A stretch of DNA of 64,000 nucleotides, taken from contig CAYRIK010000001.1 in the NCBI GenBank assembly GCA_964424345.1, positions 46,399-110,398 of the forward strand, in the 5' to 3' direction. Below are positions 52,516 through 60,264 of this stretch, piece after piece. A program made the position numbers and the translations under genes. How positions within the stretch are numbered: the stretch's first letter is position 1; every line of letters begins with the position of its first letter. Below the pieces are notes generated by a model. The model searched no databases and was not told the origin of the DNA. It was given only the letters and a program-made list of their open reading frames with translations. The stretch comes from RGIG6307 sp964424345 (GTDB taxonomy: Bacteria > Bacillota > Clostridia > Lachnospirales > Lachnospiraceae).

Positions 52516-53499
52516 ATGAAGCGTATTTTGGAAGATATTCAAAATAACAGCTTTCGCAGCGTATATGTGTTATACGGGCAGGAAGCCTATTTACAAAAAC
52601 AATATAGAGATAAGCTTGTAAATGCATTGGTAGGGGAAGAAGATACTATGAATATATGGCATGTTCAGGGAAAAGATTTCTCTATACCACAGCTTATCGA
52701 CTTTTCAGAGACAATGCCGTTTTTAGCAGAACGAAGAGTAGTCGTTTTAGAAGGAACAGGACTGTTAAAAAGCGGTGGAGAAATGCTGGCAGAATACTTT
52801 CAGGAGCCATGTGAAACGACAACGTGGATTTTGGTGGAAAGTGAATGTGATAAGAGAAGCAAACTGTTTAAGGCAGCAGGAAAAAAAGGTCTTTGCATAG
52901 AATTTACAGTTCAGGATGAAACAACGCTAAAACGTTGGATTTTGGGAATTCTTAAAAAAGAACAAAAGCAGATTACACAGGCAACGTTGGAACTTTTTTT
53001 GGAAAAAGCAGGAACGGATATGAATATTATACGTTCTGAATTAGAAAAGGTACTTTGTTATACGTTAGACCGTTCTGTAATCACATCTGAAGACGTAGAA
53101 GCAGTTTGTATTACGCGCATCACGAGCCATATATTTGAAATGGTAGATGCAATCGGGGTACGAGATCAGAAAAAAGCATTGGATTTGTATAACGAATTGC
53201 AGATGCTTAGAGAACCTCCAATCCGAATTTTATTTTTGATTGGAAGACATATGAATATTTTGCTTCAGGTAAAAGATTTGAAAAAAAGAGGTTGTGATCA
53301 TAAAACGATTGCTTCTAATATCGGAGTTCCGCCGTTTACAATCAATAAATATGTAAAGCAGGCAGAATTGTACAAAACAAGCCAGTTAAAATATGCGCTT
53401 GAATCTTGTATAAAAGCAGATGAATCTATTAAAAATGGTACATTGCAGGATAAGCTTAGCGTAGAATTATTAATTTTTGAATTGACCGATACAAAATAG
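52516..53499 (+). CDS. holA: DNA polymerase III subunit delta
   Basis: Clamp-loader subunit that opens the beta sliding clamp. The 327-residue protein has the typical N-terminal YVLYGQEAYLQKQYRDKLVN, the central IEFTVQDETTLKRWI region and the C-terminal helical collar. It lies directly after comEC, the usual neighbour in Firmicutes. The ribosome binding site AAGGA is rather far from the ATG (about 14 nt). Confidence 0.92.
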   Translation: MKRILEDIQNNSFRSVYVLYGQEAYLQKQYRDKLVNALVGEEDTMNIWHVQGKDFSIPQLIDFSETMPFLAERRVVVLEGTGLLKSGGEMLAEYFQEPCETTTWILVESECDKRSKLFKAAGKKGLCIEFTVQDETTLKRWILGILKKEQKQITQATLELFLEKAGTDMNIIRSELEKVLCYTLDRSVITSEDVEAVCITRITSHIFEMVDAIGVRDQKKALDLYNELQMLREPPIRILFLIGRHMNILLQVKDLKKRGCDHKTIASNIGVPPFTINKYVKQAELYKTSQLKYALESCIKADESIKNGTLQDKLSVELLIFELTDTK

Positions 53500-53520
53500 G
53501 TCAATAGAAAGGACTGACAA

Positions 53521-54060
53521 ATGAGAATAGGAATGGGATATGATGTGCATAAATTGGTAACAGGCAGAGACTTGATCATAGGCGGTGTAAAGATTCCGTA
53601 TGAAAAAGGTTTGCTTGGTCATTCTGATGCAGACGTATTATTGCATGCAATTATGGATGCTTTATTAGGAGCTGCAGCACTTGGAGATATCGGAAAACAT
53701 TTTCCGGATACAGATGAAAAATACAAAGGCATTTCTTCTATCGCTTTATTAGAACATGTTGGCACATTATTAGAAGAACATTGCTTCTTTATTGAAAATA
53801 TCGATGCAACAATCATTGCACAAGCACCAAAGATGCGTCCTCACATTGATACAATGAGAGAAAATATTGCAAAAGCATTGGGCATTGACGTGACACAGGT
53901 AAATGTAAAGGCAACAACAGAGGAAGGCTTAGGATTTACTGGAACAGGAGAGGGTATTTCTTCTCAGGCAATCTGTCTTTTGACCAGTCCAAGAAGTATG
54001 GCAACGATGGAAATGAGTCAGACAAAGGATTGCAGTGGCTGCAGCGGATGCAGAAAGTAG
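53521..54060 (+). CDS. ispF: 2-C-methyl-D-erythritol 2,4-cyclodiphosphate synthase with Cys-rich tail
   Basis: Forms the cyclic diphosphate in the MEP route to isoprenoids. The zinc ligands appear in GYDVHKL (Asp, His) and LGHSDADVLLHAIMDALLGA; TTEEGLGFTGTGEGI closes the core. The protein is 179 aa while the family is about 155-160; the extra C-terminal stretch ends in DCSGCSGCRK, a CxxCxxC arrangement not part of the IspF fold. GAAAGGA is the ribosome binding site. Convergent with the PTS gene, stops 1 nt apart. Confidence 0.94.
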   Translation: MRIGMGYDVHKLVTGRDLIIGGVKIPYEKGLLGHSDADVLLHAIMDALLGAAALGDIGKHFPDTDEKYKGISSIALLEHVGTLLEEHCFFIENIDATIIAQAPKMRPHIDTMRENIAKALGIDVTQVNVKATTEEGLGFTGTGEGISSQAICLLTSPRSMATMEMSQTKDCSGCSGCRK

Positions 54061-54061
54061 A

Positions 54062-54511
54062 TTATACTTCTGCAAACACTGTTTTTCCAGCCTCAGCTTC
54101 CATGTCGGTATAGAATGTCAGCGTTGGAAAAAGGGAATAATTGGTAACAGCAAAAATACAGGTGGCAGAACAGCCATGTTCTTTTAAGATATTGGCATCA
54201 AAGGAAAAAAGTTTGTCGCCTGCTGTTACATGGTCTCCTTTTTGTACAAACATTTGAAATCCTTTTCCTTGTAAAGAAACGGTACCAATTCCTTCATGGA
54301 TGATCATACTCATTCCATTTTCGCAAGAGATGCCGACAGCATGCATGGAATCAGGAAAGGTAGCAGTAATGACTCCATCACATGGAGCAACGATTACATT
54401 GCTGGTTGGTTCTATGATAATACCATCACCAAGTATTTTGGCAGAAAAGACAGGATCATCTGCTTGTTCAATCGGATAGACATGTCCACTTAAAAATGCT
54501 TTTAATTCCAT
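54062..54511 (-). CDS. PTS glucose-type EIIA protein
   Basis: A 149-residue free-standing EIIA(Glc)-like domain. The phosphorylated His is in MIIHEGIGTV and the assisting His in MHAVGI; VIVAPCDGVIT and FVQKGDHVTAGDKL complete the fold. It receives phosphate from HPr and passes it to a sugar-specific EIIB/C; none is adjacent. On the minus strand TTGCAA (54577-54572), 17-bp spacer and TACATT (54554-54549) form a possible promoter, and its spacer is filled by ACCATT...AATGGT (54554-54571), a possible operator. Confidence 0.88.
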   Translation of the reverse strand: MELKAFLSGHVYPIEQADDPVFSAKILGDGIIIEPTSNVIVAPCDGVITATFPDSMHAVGISCENGMSMIIHEGIGTVSLQGKGFQMFVQKGDHVTAGDKLFSFDANILKEHGCSATCIFAVTNYSLFPTLTFYTDMEAEAGKTVFAEV

Positions 54512-54610
54512 AATAAAATCCTTTTCTTTTTATAGTAATCGCTTATGAATGTACCATTATTTGGAATGGTTTGCAAGCTGGAAATAAGCGATATTTTCCA
54601 TGACTAATCC

Positions 54611-54639
54611 TTGACAAAATACACTTTCTCGCATATTCT
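54611..54639 (+). promoter_or_regulatory. promoter of the cys operon
   Basis: TTGACA (54611-54616), 17-bp spacer, TATTCT (54634-54639). Confidence 0.75.
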
Positions 54640-54709
54640 AATACTAGAGCGTGAAAAATATATATGAAATGCATAGAACAGGAAAAGTAACAATATAACA
54701 TCTTTTCAG

Positions 54710-54903
54710 AGAGGGATCGTCATCGGCTGAAAGCAATCCTAAAGAACGTATTGCGAAGTGCGCCTGGGAGCTTTGTAGGGGAATATAGTATCTTACAACG
54801 GGTAGTGCCGTTATACACCTAAAGAGAAAGCCAAAGTGGCTTTAATTGGAGTGGAACCGCGGATTATTTCGTCTCTAAAGGAGATGGGATGACCGCGTTT
54901 TTT
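54710..54903 (+). promoter_or_regulatory. cysteine T-box riboswitch
   Basis: The T-box sequence TGGAACCGCG is at 54852-54861, followed by a terminator stem (ACCGCGG... with ...GACCGCG) and a T run ending about 54903. An AAAGCC/GGCTTT hairpin (about 54827-54843) fits stem III. In the 5' stem a TGC triplet follows GAAG (54759-54761) and can act as Cys specifier. Uncharged tRNA(Cys) binding would stop termination and turn on cysE-cysS. The downstream genes agree with this specificity. Confidence 0.92.
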
Positions 54904-55033
54904 AGTATATAAGAACGCTCCATAAGGATGCACACGAGCGCATATGAAAAGTATTGCTTCGAAAACTAGAGCAAGCCTTTCATGCGTGAGAAATATAGGA
55001 AATTGCAGTGGTTTGTCCACTGTGTTCTATACT
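54903..55033 (+). repeat. structured intergenic repeat, copy B (longest)
   Basis: Lies between the T-box terminator and cysE. Its first part (54903-54955) matches copy C and includes the stem CGCTC (54916-54920)/GAGCG (54936-54940). Its second part (54949-55026) matches copy A, including AATATAGGAAATTG at 54992-55005 and a CAGTGG/CCACTG hairpin. It ends with TATACTAG, the inverse of its TAGTATA start, so the element has short inverted ends. Confidence 0.78.
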
Positions 55034-55095
55034 AGAAAAGTAAAATTAGATATACGCTAGCTTGTTGATATATAAAATATGAGAAGGGAAGTTGT

Positions 55096-55755
55096 ATGGG
55101 AATAATTCGTAAAATAAAAGAAGAAATTGCCATTATCAAAGAGCGAGACCCAGCAATGCATTCAGATTGGGAAGTATTTTTATATCCTTCTTTCTGGGCA
55201 ATATTAAGTTATAGGGTCGCACATAAGTTATATGTAAAAAAACATTATTTCCTTGCAAGATGGATATCTCAGCGCAGTGCAAGAAAGCATGGAATTGAAA
55301 TACATCCGGGTGCAACAATCGGAAAAGGATTGTTTATTGACCATGGGCATGGTGTAATCATAGGAGAAACCGCAGTTATAGGAGATAATGTTACAATTTA
55401 TCAGGGCGTTACGCTTGGTGGAAATGGAAAAGAACATGGCAAACGTCATCCTACGATTGGAAACAATGTGATGATCAGTGCCGGTGCAAAAGTACTTGGT
55501 TCTTTTGAAATTGGAGATAATTGTAAGATTGGTGCCGGAAGTGTTGTACTTTCTCCTGTACCTGATAATTGTACGGTAGTAGGTGTACCGGGACGTATTG
55601 TAAAACGCAATAATATTTCCTGTCCAAGTATAGAATTAAATCAGATTGATTTACCAGACCCAGTAAAAGAGGAAATGGCAAATCTGCAGAAACGCAATCA
55701 GTTATTAAGCGAGAGACTGTATGAATTAGAAAAACAAATACAACAATTAAAATAA
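55096..55755 (+). CDS. cysE: serine O-acetyltransferase
   Basis: Acetylates serine to O-acetylserine, the first step of cysteine synthesis. The 219 residues show the N-terminal helical domain (DWEVFLYPSFWAILSYRVAHKLY) and the left-handed beta helix with GKGLFIDHGHGVIIGE, GDNVTIYQGVTLGG and GAGSVVLSPVP, where catalytic His residues lie. First gene of the T-box controlled operon, as in Bacillus. The gene ends in a short coiled-coil-like tail (LLSERLYELEKQIQQLK). Confidence 0.94.
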   Translation: MGIIRKIKEEIAIIKERDPAMHSDWEVFLYPSFWAILSYRVAHKLYVKKHYFLARWISQRSARKHGIEIHPGATIGKGLFIDHGHGVIIGETAVIGDNVTIYQGVTLGGNGKEHGKRHPTIGNNVMISAGAKVLGSFEIGDNCKIGAGSVVLSPVPDNCTVVGVPGRIVKRNNISCPSIELNQIDLPDPVKEEMANLQKRNQLLSERLYELEKQIQQLK

Positions 55756-55768
55756 AGGAGACAAAGAA

Positions 55769-57175
55769 ATGAAAATTTTTAATACACTCACAAAGAATGT
55801 AGAAGAATTTGTACCAAACGTAGAAGGCAAGGTAAATATGTATACTTGCGGACCTACTGTATATCATTTTGCACATATCGGAAATTTAAGAAGCTATATT
55901 ATGGAAGACGTTTTAGAAAAAGTATTACGTTATTCTGGATATGATGTAAAGCGTGTTATGAATATTACAGACGTAGGTCATCTTTCTTCTGATGCAGATA
56001 CTGGAGAAGATAAGATGTTAAAGGGTGCAAAGAGAGAAAACAAGTCTATTATGGAAATTGCAAAATTTTACACAGATGCATTTTTCTCTGACTGCGCAAA
56101 GTTAAATATTAAGACACCAGATGTAGTAGAACCAGCTACAAACTGTATTGATCAGTTTATTGAAATGATTCAGGTATTATTAGAAAAAGGTTATGCTTAT
56201 CAGGCAGGAGAAAACATTTATTTTGATACATCTAAATTAAAAGATTACTATGTATTTGGAAATCATAACGAAGAAGACCTTATGGTTGGTGTTCGTGACG
56301 ATGTAACAGAAGATACAAATAAGAGAAATAAAAATGACTTCGTATTATGGTTTACAAAATCCAAATTTGAAGATCAGGCATTGAAATGGGATAGCCCATG
56401 GGGTGTAGGTTATCCAGGCTGGCATATTGAATGCTCTTGCATCAGTATGAAGCATCTTGGAGAATATATGGATATTCACTGTGGTGGTATCGACAATATG
56501 TTCCCACACCATACAAATGAAATTGCACAGAGTGAAGCATATCTTGGACATAAATGGTGTAACTATTGGTTCCATGTACATCACTTAAATGATCAGTCTG
56601 GTAAGATGAGTAAATCTAAGGGAGAATTTTTAACTGTTTCTTTATTAGAATCTAAAGGATATGATCCATTAGCATACCGTTTATTCTGTTTACAGTCTCA
56701 TTACAGAAAACCATTGGTATTCTCTTATGAAGCATTAGATCAGGCAGCAGGTACTTACAAGAAGTTAAAGAAACGTATCGCAAATCTTGAAAAAGAAGGC
56801 GTTGTAGATAACAATGCAGTTGCAGAATACAAGACAAAGTTTATAGAAGCAGTTGGAAACGATGTAAATACTTCTATGGGTATCACATTGTTATATGATG
56901 TATTAAAGAGCGATGTAAACGATGCAACAAAGCGTGCAGTAATTGAAAGCTACGATTATGTACTTGGTCTTGATCTCTTAAAAGAAGAAGTAAAAGAGCA
57001 GGCAGCAGGTGTAGATGCAGAATTAGAAGCATATGTTCTTGGAAAGATTGAAGAAAGAAAGGCTGCAAAGAAAGCAAAAGATTTTGCGTTAGCAGATGCA
57101 ATCCGTAATGAATTATTAGAACATGGTATTGTAATCAAAGACACTAGAGAGGGTGTAGTATGGGAGAGAGCATAA
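55769..57175 (+). CDS. cysS: cysteinyl-tRNA synthetase
   Basis: Charges tRNA(Cys). The 468-residue class I enzyme has YTCGPTVYHFAHIGNLRSYI-type signature with zinc-binding Cys and the HIGH variant HIGN, the zinc-site WHIECSC, the second histidine region PHHTNEIAQSEA, and KMSKSKGEF. AAAGGAG precedes the start 14 nt after cysE. Its last 16 nt overlap mrnC. Confidence 0.96.
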   Translation: MKIFNTLTKNVEEFVPNVEGKVNMYTCGPTVYHFAHIGNLRSYIMEDVLEKVLRYSGYDVKRVMNITDVGHLSSDADTGEDKMLKGAKRENKSIMEIAKFYTDAFFSDCAKLNIKTPDVVEPATNCIDQFIEMIQVLLEKGYAYQAGENIYFDTSKLKDYYVFGNHNEEDLMVGVRDDVTEDTNKRNKNDFVLWFTKSKFEDQALKWDSPWGVGYPGWHIECSCISMKHLGEYMDIHCGGIDNMFPHHTNEIAQSEAYLGHKWCNYWFHVHHLNDQSGKMSKSKGEFLTVSLLESKGYDPLAYRLFCLQSHYRKPLVFSYEALDQAAGTYKKLKKRIANLEKEGVVDNNAVAEYKTKFIEAVGNDVNTSMGITLLYDVLKSDVNDATKRAVIESYDYVLGLDLLKEEVKEQAAGVDAELEAYVLGKIEERKAAKKAKDFALADAIRNELLEHGIVIKDTREGVVWERA

Positions 57176-57606
57176 CCGATTTAGACAAAATCAAAGCAAG
57201 TTTCCAATTAGAAGAGCAGGATTATCGTACATGTAATAGTTTGACACTTGCTTATATTGGGGATTGTATATTTGATTTAGTAATTCGTACGGTTGTCATT
57301 TATCATAGCAAAAAAGCGGTAAATGATCTCCACAAAAAAGCAACCAAATTTGTAAAAGCGGAAAGTCAGGCACTTATGATACAGGGCATCTTAGAAGAAG
57401 ATGTCCTGACAGAAGAAGAAAAGGGTGTTTATAAAAGAGGACGTAATACAAAATCACATACAAGTGCTAAAAATGCGTCTGTTGCAGCGTATCGTAAAGC
57501 AACAGGATTTGAAGCATTGCTTGGATATTTGTATATCACAAATCAGATGGACCGCATTTTAGAACTTACACATATAGGACTGAAATACGTAGAAGCAGAG
57601 CTGTAA
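57160..57606 (+). CDS. mrnC: Mini-ribonuclease 3
   Basis: Dimeric RNase III-like enzyme without the RNA-binding domain that trims 23S rRNA ends. The 148-residue product has the catalytic helix LAYIGDCIFDLVIRT and the second acidic site KNASVAAYRKATGFEALLGYLY. It begins inside cysS (16-nt overlap), the same neighbourhood as in Bacillus. Confidence 0.93.
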   Translation: MGESITDLDKIKASFQLEEQDYRTCNSLTLAYIGDCIFDLVIRTVVIYHSKKAVNDLHKKATKFVKAESQALMIQGILEEDVLTEEEKGVYKRGRNTKSHTSAKNASVAAYRKATGFEALLGYLYITNQMDRILELTHIGLKYVEAEL

Positions 57607-57660
57607 AAAGCATGTGAAATTAAGAAAGGAAAAGCCGATCAAAGGTTGGCAGCAGATAGT

Positions 57661-58401
57661 ATGGGATATACAGAATTTACCATAGAAGGCAGAAATGCCG
57701 TAATTGAAGCATTTCGTGCAGGAAAACCAATTGATAAAATCTTTATTTTAGATGGATGTCAGGATGGTCCGGTTTCTACAATCAAAAGAGAAGCAAAGAA
57801 AAAAGATGTTTTGATTAAATATGTTACAAAAGAACGTTTAGATCAGATTTCCGAAACAGGAAAGCATCAGGGTGTTATTGCATATGCTGCAGCATATGAA
57901 TATGCAGAATTAGAAGATATTTTTGAAAATGCAAAGAAAAAAGGAGAAGATCCATTTGTTATCGTATTGGATAATATTGAAGACCCACATAATCTGGGTG
58001 CAATTATCCGTACAGCAAACCTTGCTGGTGCACATGGCGTAATTATTCCTAAAAATCGTGCCGTTGGTCTGACAGCTACAGTAGCACGTACTTCTGCAGG
58101 CGCATTGAATTTTACACCTGTTGTAAAAGTAACCAATATTTCTAAGACAATTGAAGAATTAAAAGAACGTGGTCTTTGGTTCGTTTGTGCAGATATGGGC
58201 GGTACAGAAATGTATAAGCTGAACTTAAAAGGACCAATCGGACTTGTTATTGGAAATGAAGGCGATGGTGTAAGCCGTCTTGTAAAAGAACATTGTGATA
58301 TGATTGCATCTATTCCAATGAAGGGAGATATTGATTCCTTAAACGCATCTGTAGCAGCAGGTGTATTGGCATATGAAATCGTAAGACAGAGATTACAGTA
58401 A
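57661..58401 (+). CDS. rlmB: 23S rRNA (guanosine-2'-O)-methyltransferase RlmB
   Basis: SPOUT-class 2'-O-methyltransferase. N-terminal substrate-binding domain starts TIEGRNAVIEAF; the knotted SAM site has DNIEDPHNLGAIIRTANLAGAHGV, VIGNEGDGVSRLV and IPMKGDIDSLNASVAAGV. About 246 aa. The start is uncertain: a TTG at 57646 would add five residues; neither has a well-spaced ribosome binding site. Followed by sigH after 1 nt. Confidence 0.94.
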   Translation: MGYTEFTIEGRNAVIEAFRAGKPIDKIFILDGCQDGPVSTIKREAKKKDVLIKYVTKERLDQISETGKHQGVIAYAAAYEYAELEDIFENAKKKGEDPFVIVLDNIEDPHNLGAIIRTANLAGAHGVIIPKNRAVGLTATVARTSAGALNFTPVVKVTNISKTIEELKERGLWFVCADMGGTEMYKLNLKGPIGLVIGNEGDGVSRLVKEHCDMIASIPMKGDIDSLNASVAAGVLAYEIVRQRLQ

Positions 58402-58402
58402 C

Positions 58403-59011
58403 ATGAAAGAACAATATAAAGAGCTGACCGATGAACAGCTTTTAGAGCGATATGCACAAGGGGAGTTGGAAGTTGCTGACTTTTTAATGGATAAATACAA
58501 ATATCTTGTGCGTAATCAAGTGGCAAATTTATTTCTTCCGGGAGCAGATCATGAAGATCTGCTTCAGGAGGGAATGATTGGCTTGTTTAAAGCGGTCAGA
58601 GATTATAATGGAAAGAAAAATGCAAGTTTTCAAACATTTGCAAGACTTTGCATATCCAGACAAGTATTAACTGCAATCGAGGCTTCTAATCGTAACAAAC
58701 ATGCTCCATTAAATTCGTATACTTCTTTGTCTGCACCAAATGATGGACAGGAAGGGCAGCTTTACGAGCGTCTTTTGGAAGTGACTGCGATAGAAAGCCC
58801 TGAAAAAACAGTAATCGATAAAGAAAATATGGAAGGCTTAGAAAAAATGCTCGAAAAAGAGCTGAGTCCTTTAGAAAAAAAGGTGTTTGACCTATATTTT
58901 ATCGGTATGTCCACAAGAGAGATTGCTGGCATATTAGGGCGTACAGAAAAAGCAACGGATAATGCCCTGCAAAGATTAAAAGGAAAACTTCGAAAAAAAT
59001 TTCAATCGTAG
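58403..59011 (+). CDS. sigH: RNA polymerase sigma factor SigH (sigma-H/30 type)
   Basis: A 202-residue sigma-70 family factor. Region 2 is seen as YKYLVRNQVANLFLPGADHEDLLQEGMIGLFKAVRDY and following SFQTFARLCISRQVLTAIEAS; region 4 as LSPLEKKVFDLYFIGMSTREIAGILGRTEKATDNALQRLKGKL. The placement after cysE-cysS-mrnC-rlmB and the length match SigH, which drives early sporulation and competence genes in Bacillus. The rae1 (yacP) gene that lies between rlmB and sigH in Bacillus is missing here. Confidence 0.9.
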   Translation: MKEQYKELTDEQLLERYAQGELEVADFLMDKYKYLVRNQVANLFLPGADHEDLLQEGMIGLFKAVRDYNGKKNASFQTFARLCISRQVLTAIEASNRNKHAPLNSYTSLSAPNDGQEGQLYERLLEVTAIESPEKTVIDKENMEGLEKMLEKELSPLEKKVFDLYFIGMSTREIAGILGRTEKATDNALQRLKGKLRKKFQS

Positions 59012-59013
59012 TT

Positions 59014-60069
59014 TTACTGTGGATGATTTCTATATTCAGATGGAGTGACTGCAAAATATTTTTTGAATATTTTTCGGAAATTATTTAAGGAGGAATATCC
59101 GAGACTTTCTCCAATTTCTGAGACGGATTTATTTGTTTCAACCAACAGTCTTGCAGCCATTTCAATTTTTTGCTTTTGTATATTTTCTGTAAAAGTCATT
59201 CCAGTAGCAGATAAAATAATACGTTGCAGTTGTCTTGGACTATAGTTGAAGATGGAAGATAGTTCTTTTAAGGTTACAGTAGTATAATTAGACTGCATGT
59301 AACGAAGGATAAACATAAGGTTATTATCAGTTCCGTTAAAATGAATGTTAGGTACTTCGATACAATGTTCGTATTTTTGCAGCAAACGGATGAAAAATTC
59401 GGATACGACAGCGTTGATCATTTGCTTACGGTAACGATGCATGCTATGGTATTCGTCTTCGGCTTTTCTTATATATTGAACTAGTTCAGAATCCCCTTTT
59501 GTATGAAATAACAGGTAAGGAATATCTTTGGAAGCATAAAATGCGTGGCGGAAAAAATTGGATAAAACATTGTCTGGTTCCATCAATCCAAGAAATGATT
59601 TATCAAAGGTACTTTTTCTTACTAATATATTGACTAAAATGGCGTTATCTTGAAATGCACTGATGGTATGGATTGTTCCAGGTGCATGGATGCAGATATC
59701 GCCTTTTTTTAGTTCAAAAGAGCGGTCAGAAAAGATATTTTGACACGTTCCTTCTAAAACAAACAATAGCTCAAAAAATTCATGTTGATGCCAAAAGGCA
59801 GGAGCGTAACGCATATGTCTGACAAAGGTAATATCCATATCTTTTGGGATAAATGTAGTTTCTTGAATGTTTGTTTCAAATTTTTTGTGTGAGTCTATCA
59901 TTAGCTGTTTTGGATAGATAGAATTTATAGAAAATGCATGCGCAATAATATCATCGATATCTTCTCGGTTACAAGGCTGGTCAAGATGACGTTCTGGATA
60001 TTTTAGATAACTGTTTTTTAAGCGTTGTTCTATTTCGTTTAAAGGATATGCAGTAAGTATATGCTCCAT
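59014..60069 (-). CDS. AraC-family transcriptional regulator with cupin domain
   Basis: A 351-residue regulator. The N-terminal half contains a cupin-like sugar-binding fold (FWHQHEFFELLFVLEG, KKGDICIHAPGTIH); the C-terminal 100 residues hold two helix-turn-helix motifs (LKELSSIFNYSPRQLQRIIL and SVSEIGESLGYSSLNNFRKIFKKYF, then TPSEYR). It is divergent from the sugar transporter and rhamnosidase genes and probably activates them in response to a rhamnoside breakdown product. AAGGAG precedes its start. Confidence 0.9.
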   Translation of the reverse strand: MEHILTAYPLNEIEQRLKNSYLKYPERHLDQPCNREDIDDIIAHAFSINSIYPKQLMIDSHKKFETNIQETTFIPKDMDITFVRHMRYAPAFWHQHEFFELLFVLEGTCQNIFSDRSFELKKGDICIHAPGTIHTISAFQDNAILVNILVRKSTFDKSFLGLMEPDNVLSNFFRHAFYASKDIPYLLFHTKGDSELVQYIRKAEDEYHSMHRYRKQMINAVVSEFFIRLLQKYEHCIEVPNIHFNGTDNNLMFILRYMQSNYTTVTLKELSSIFNYSPRQLQRIILSATGMTFTENIQKQKIEMAARLLVETNKSVSEIGESLGYSSLNNFRKIFKKYFAVTPSEYRNHPQ

Positions 60070-60264
60070 AAAGTAATCTCCTTATGCAGTTTTTTATATA
60101 TTATAACATACTTTTAATTGCGATGTCGCAAAAGTTACTATTCTCTGTCGTGTTTTCGGCTTTTGAGAAAGAAAAATAAGTGTTACTATTTCTTTAACAA
60201 GAGATGAAACGTGCACATATCATCTTAAATGAGTAGCGAAAACATTAGATGAGAGGATATATAA
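60070..60264. promoter_or_regulatory. divergent regulatory region of the rhamnoside locus
   Basis: Contains the palindrome TTGCGATGTCGCAA (60118-60131) and two copies of GTTACTATT (60134-60142 and 60182-60190) 48 nt apart, a direct repeat as bound by many AraC proteins. On the minus strand a TATAAT lies about 35 nt before the AraC start codon. A clear plus-strand promoter was not assigned. Confidence 0.5.
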
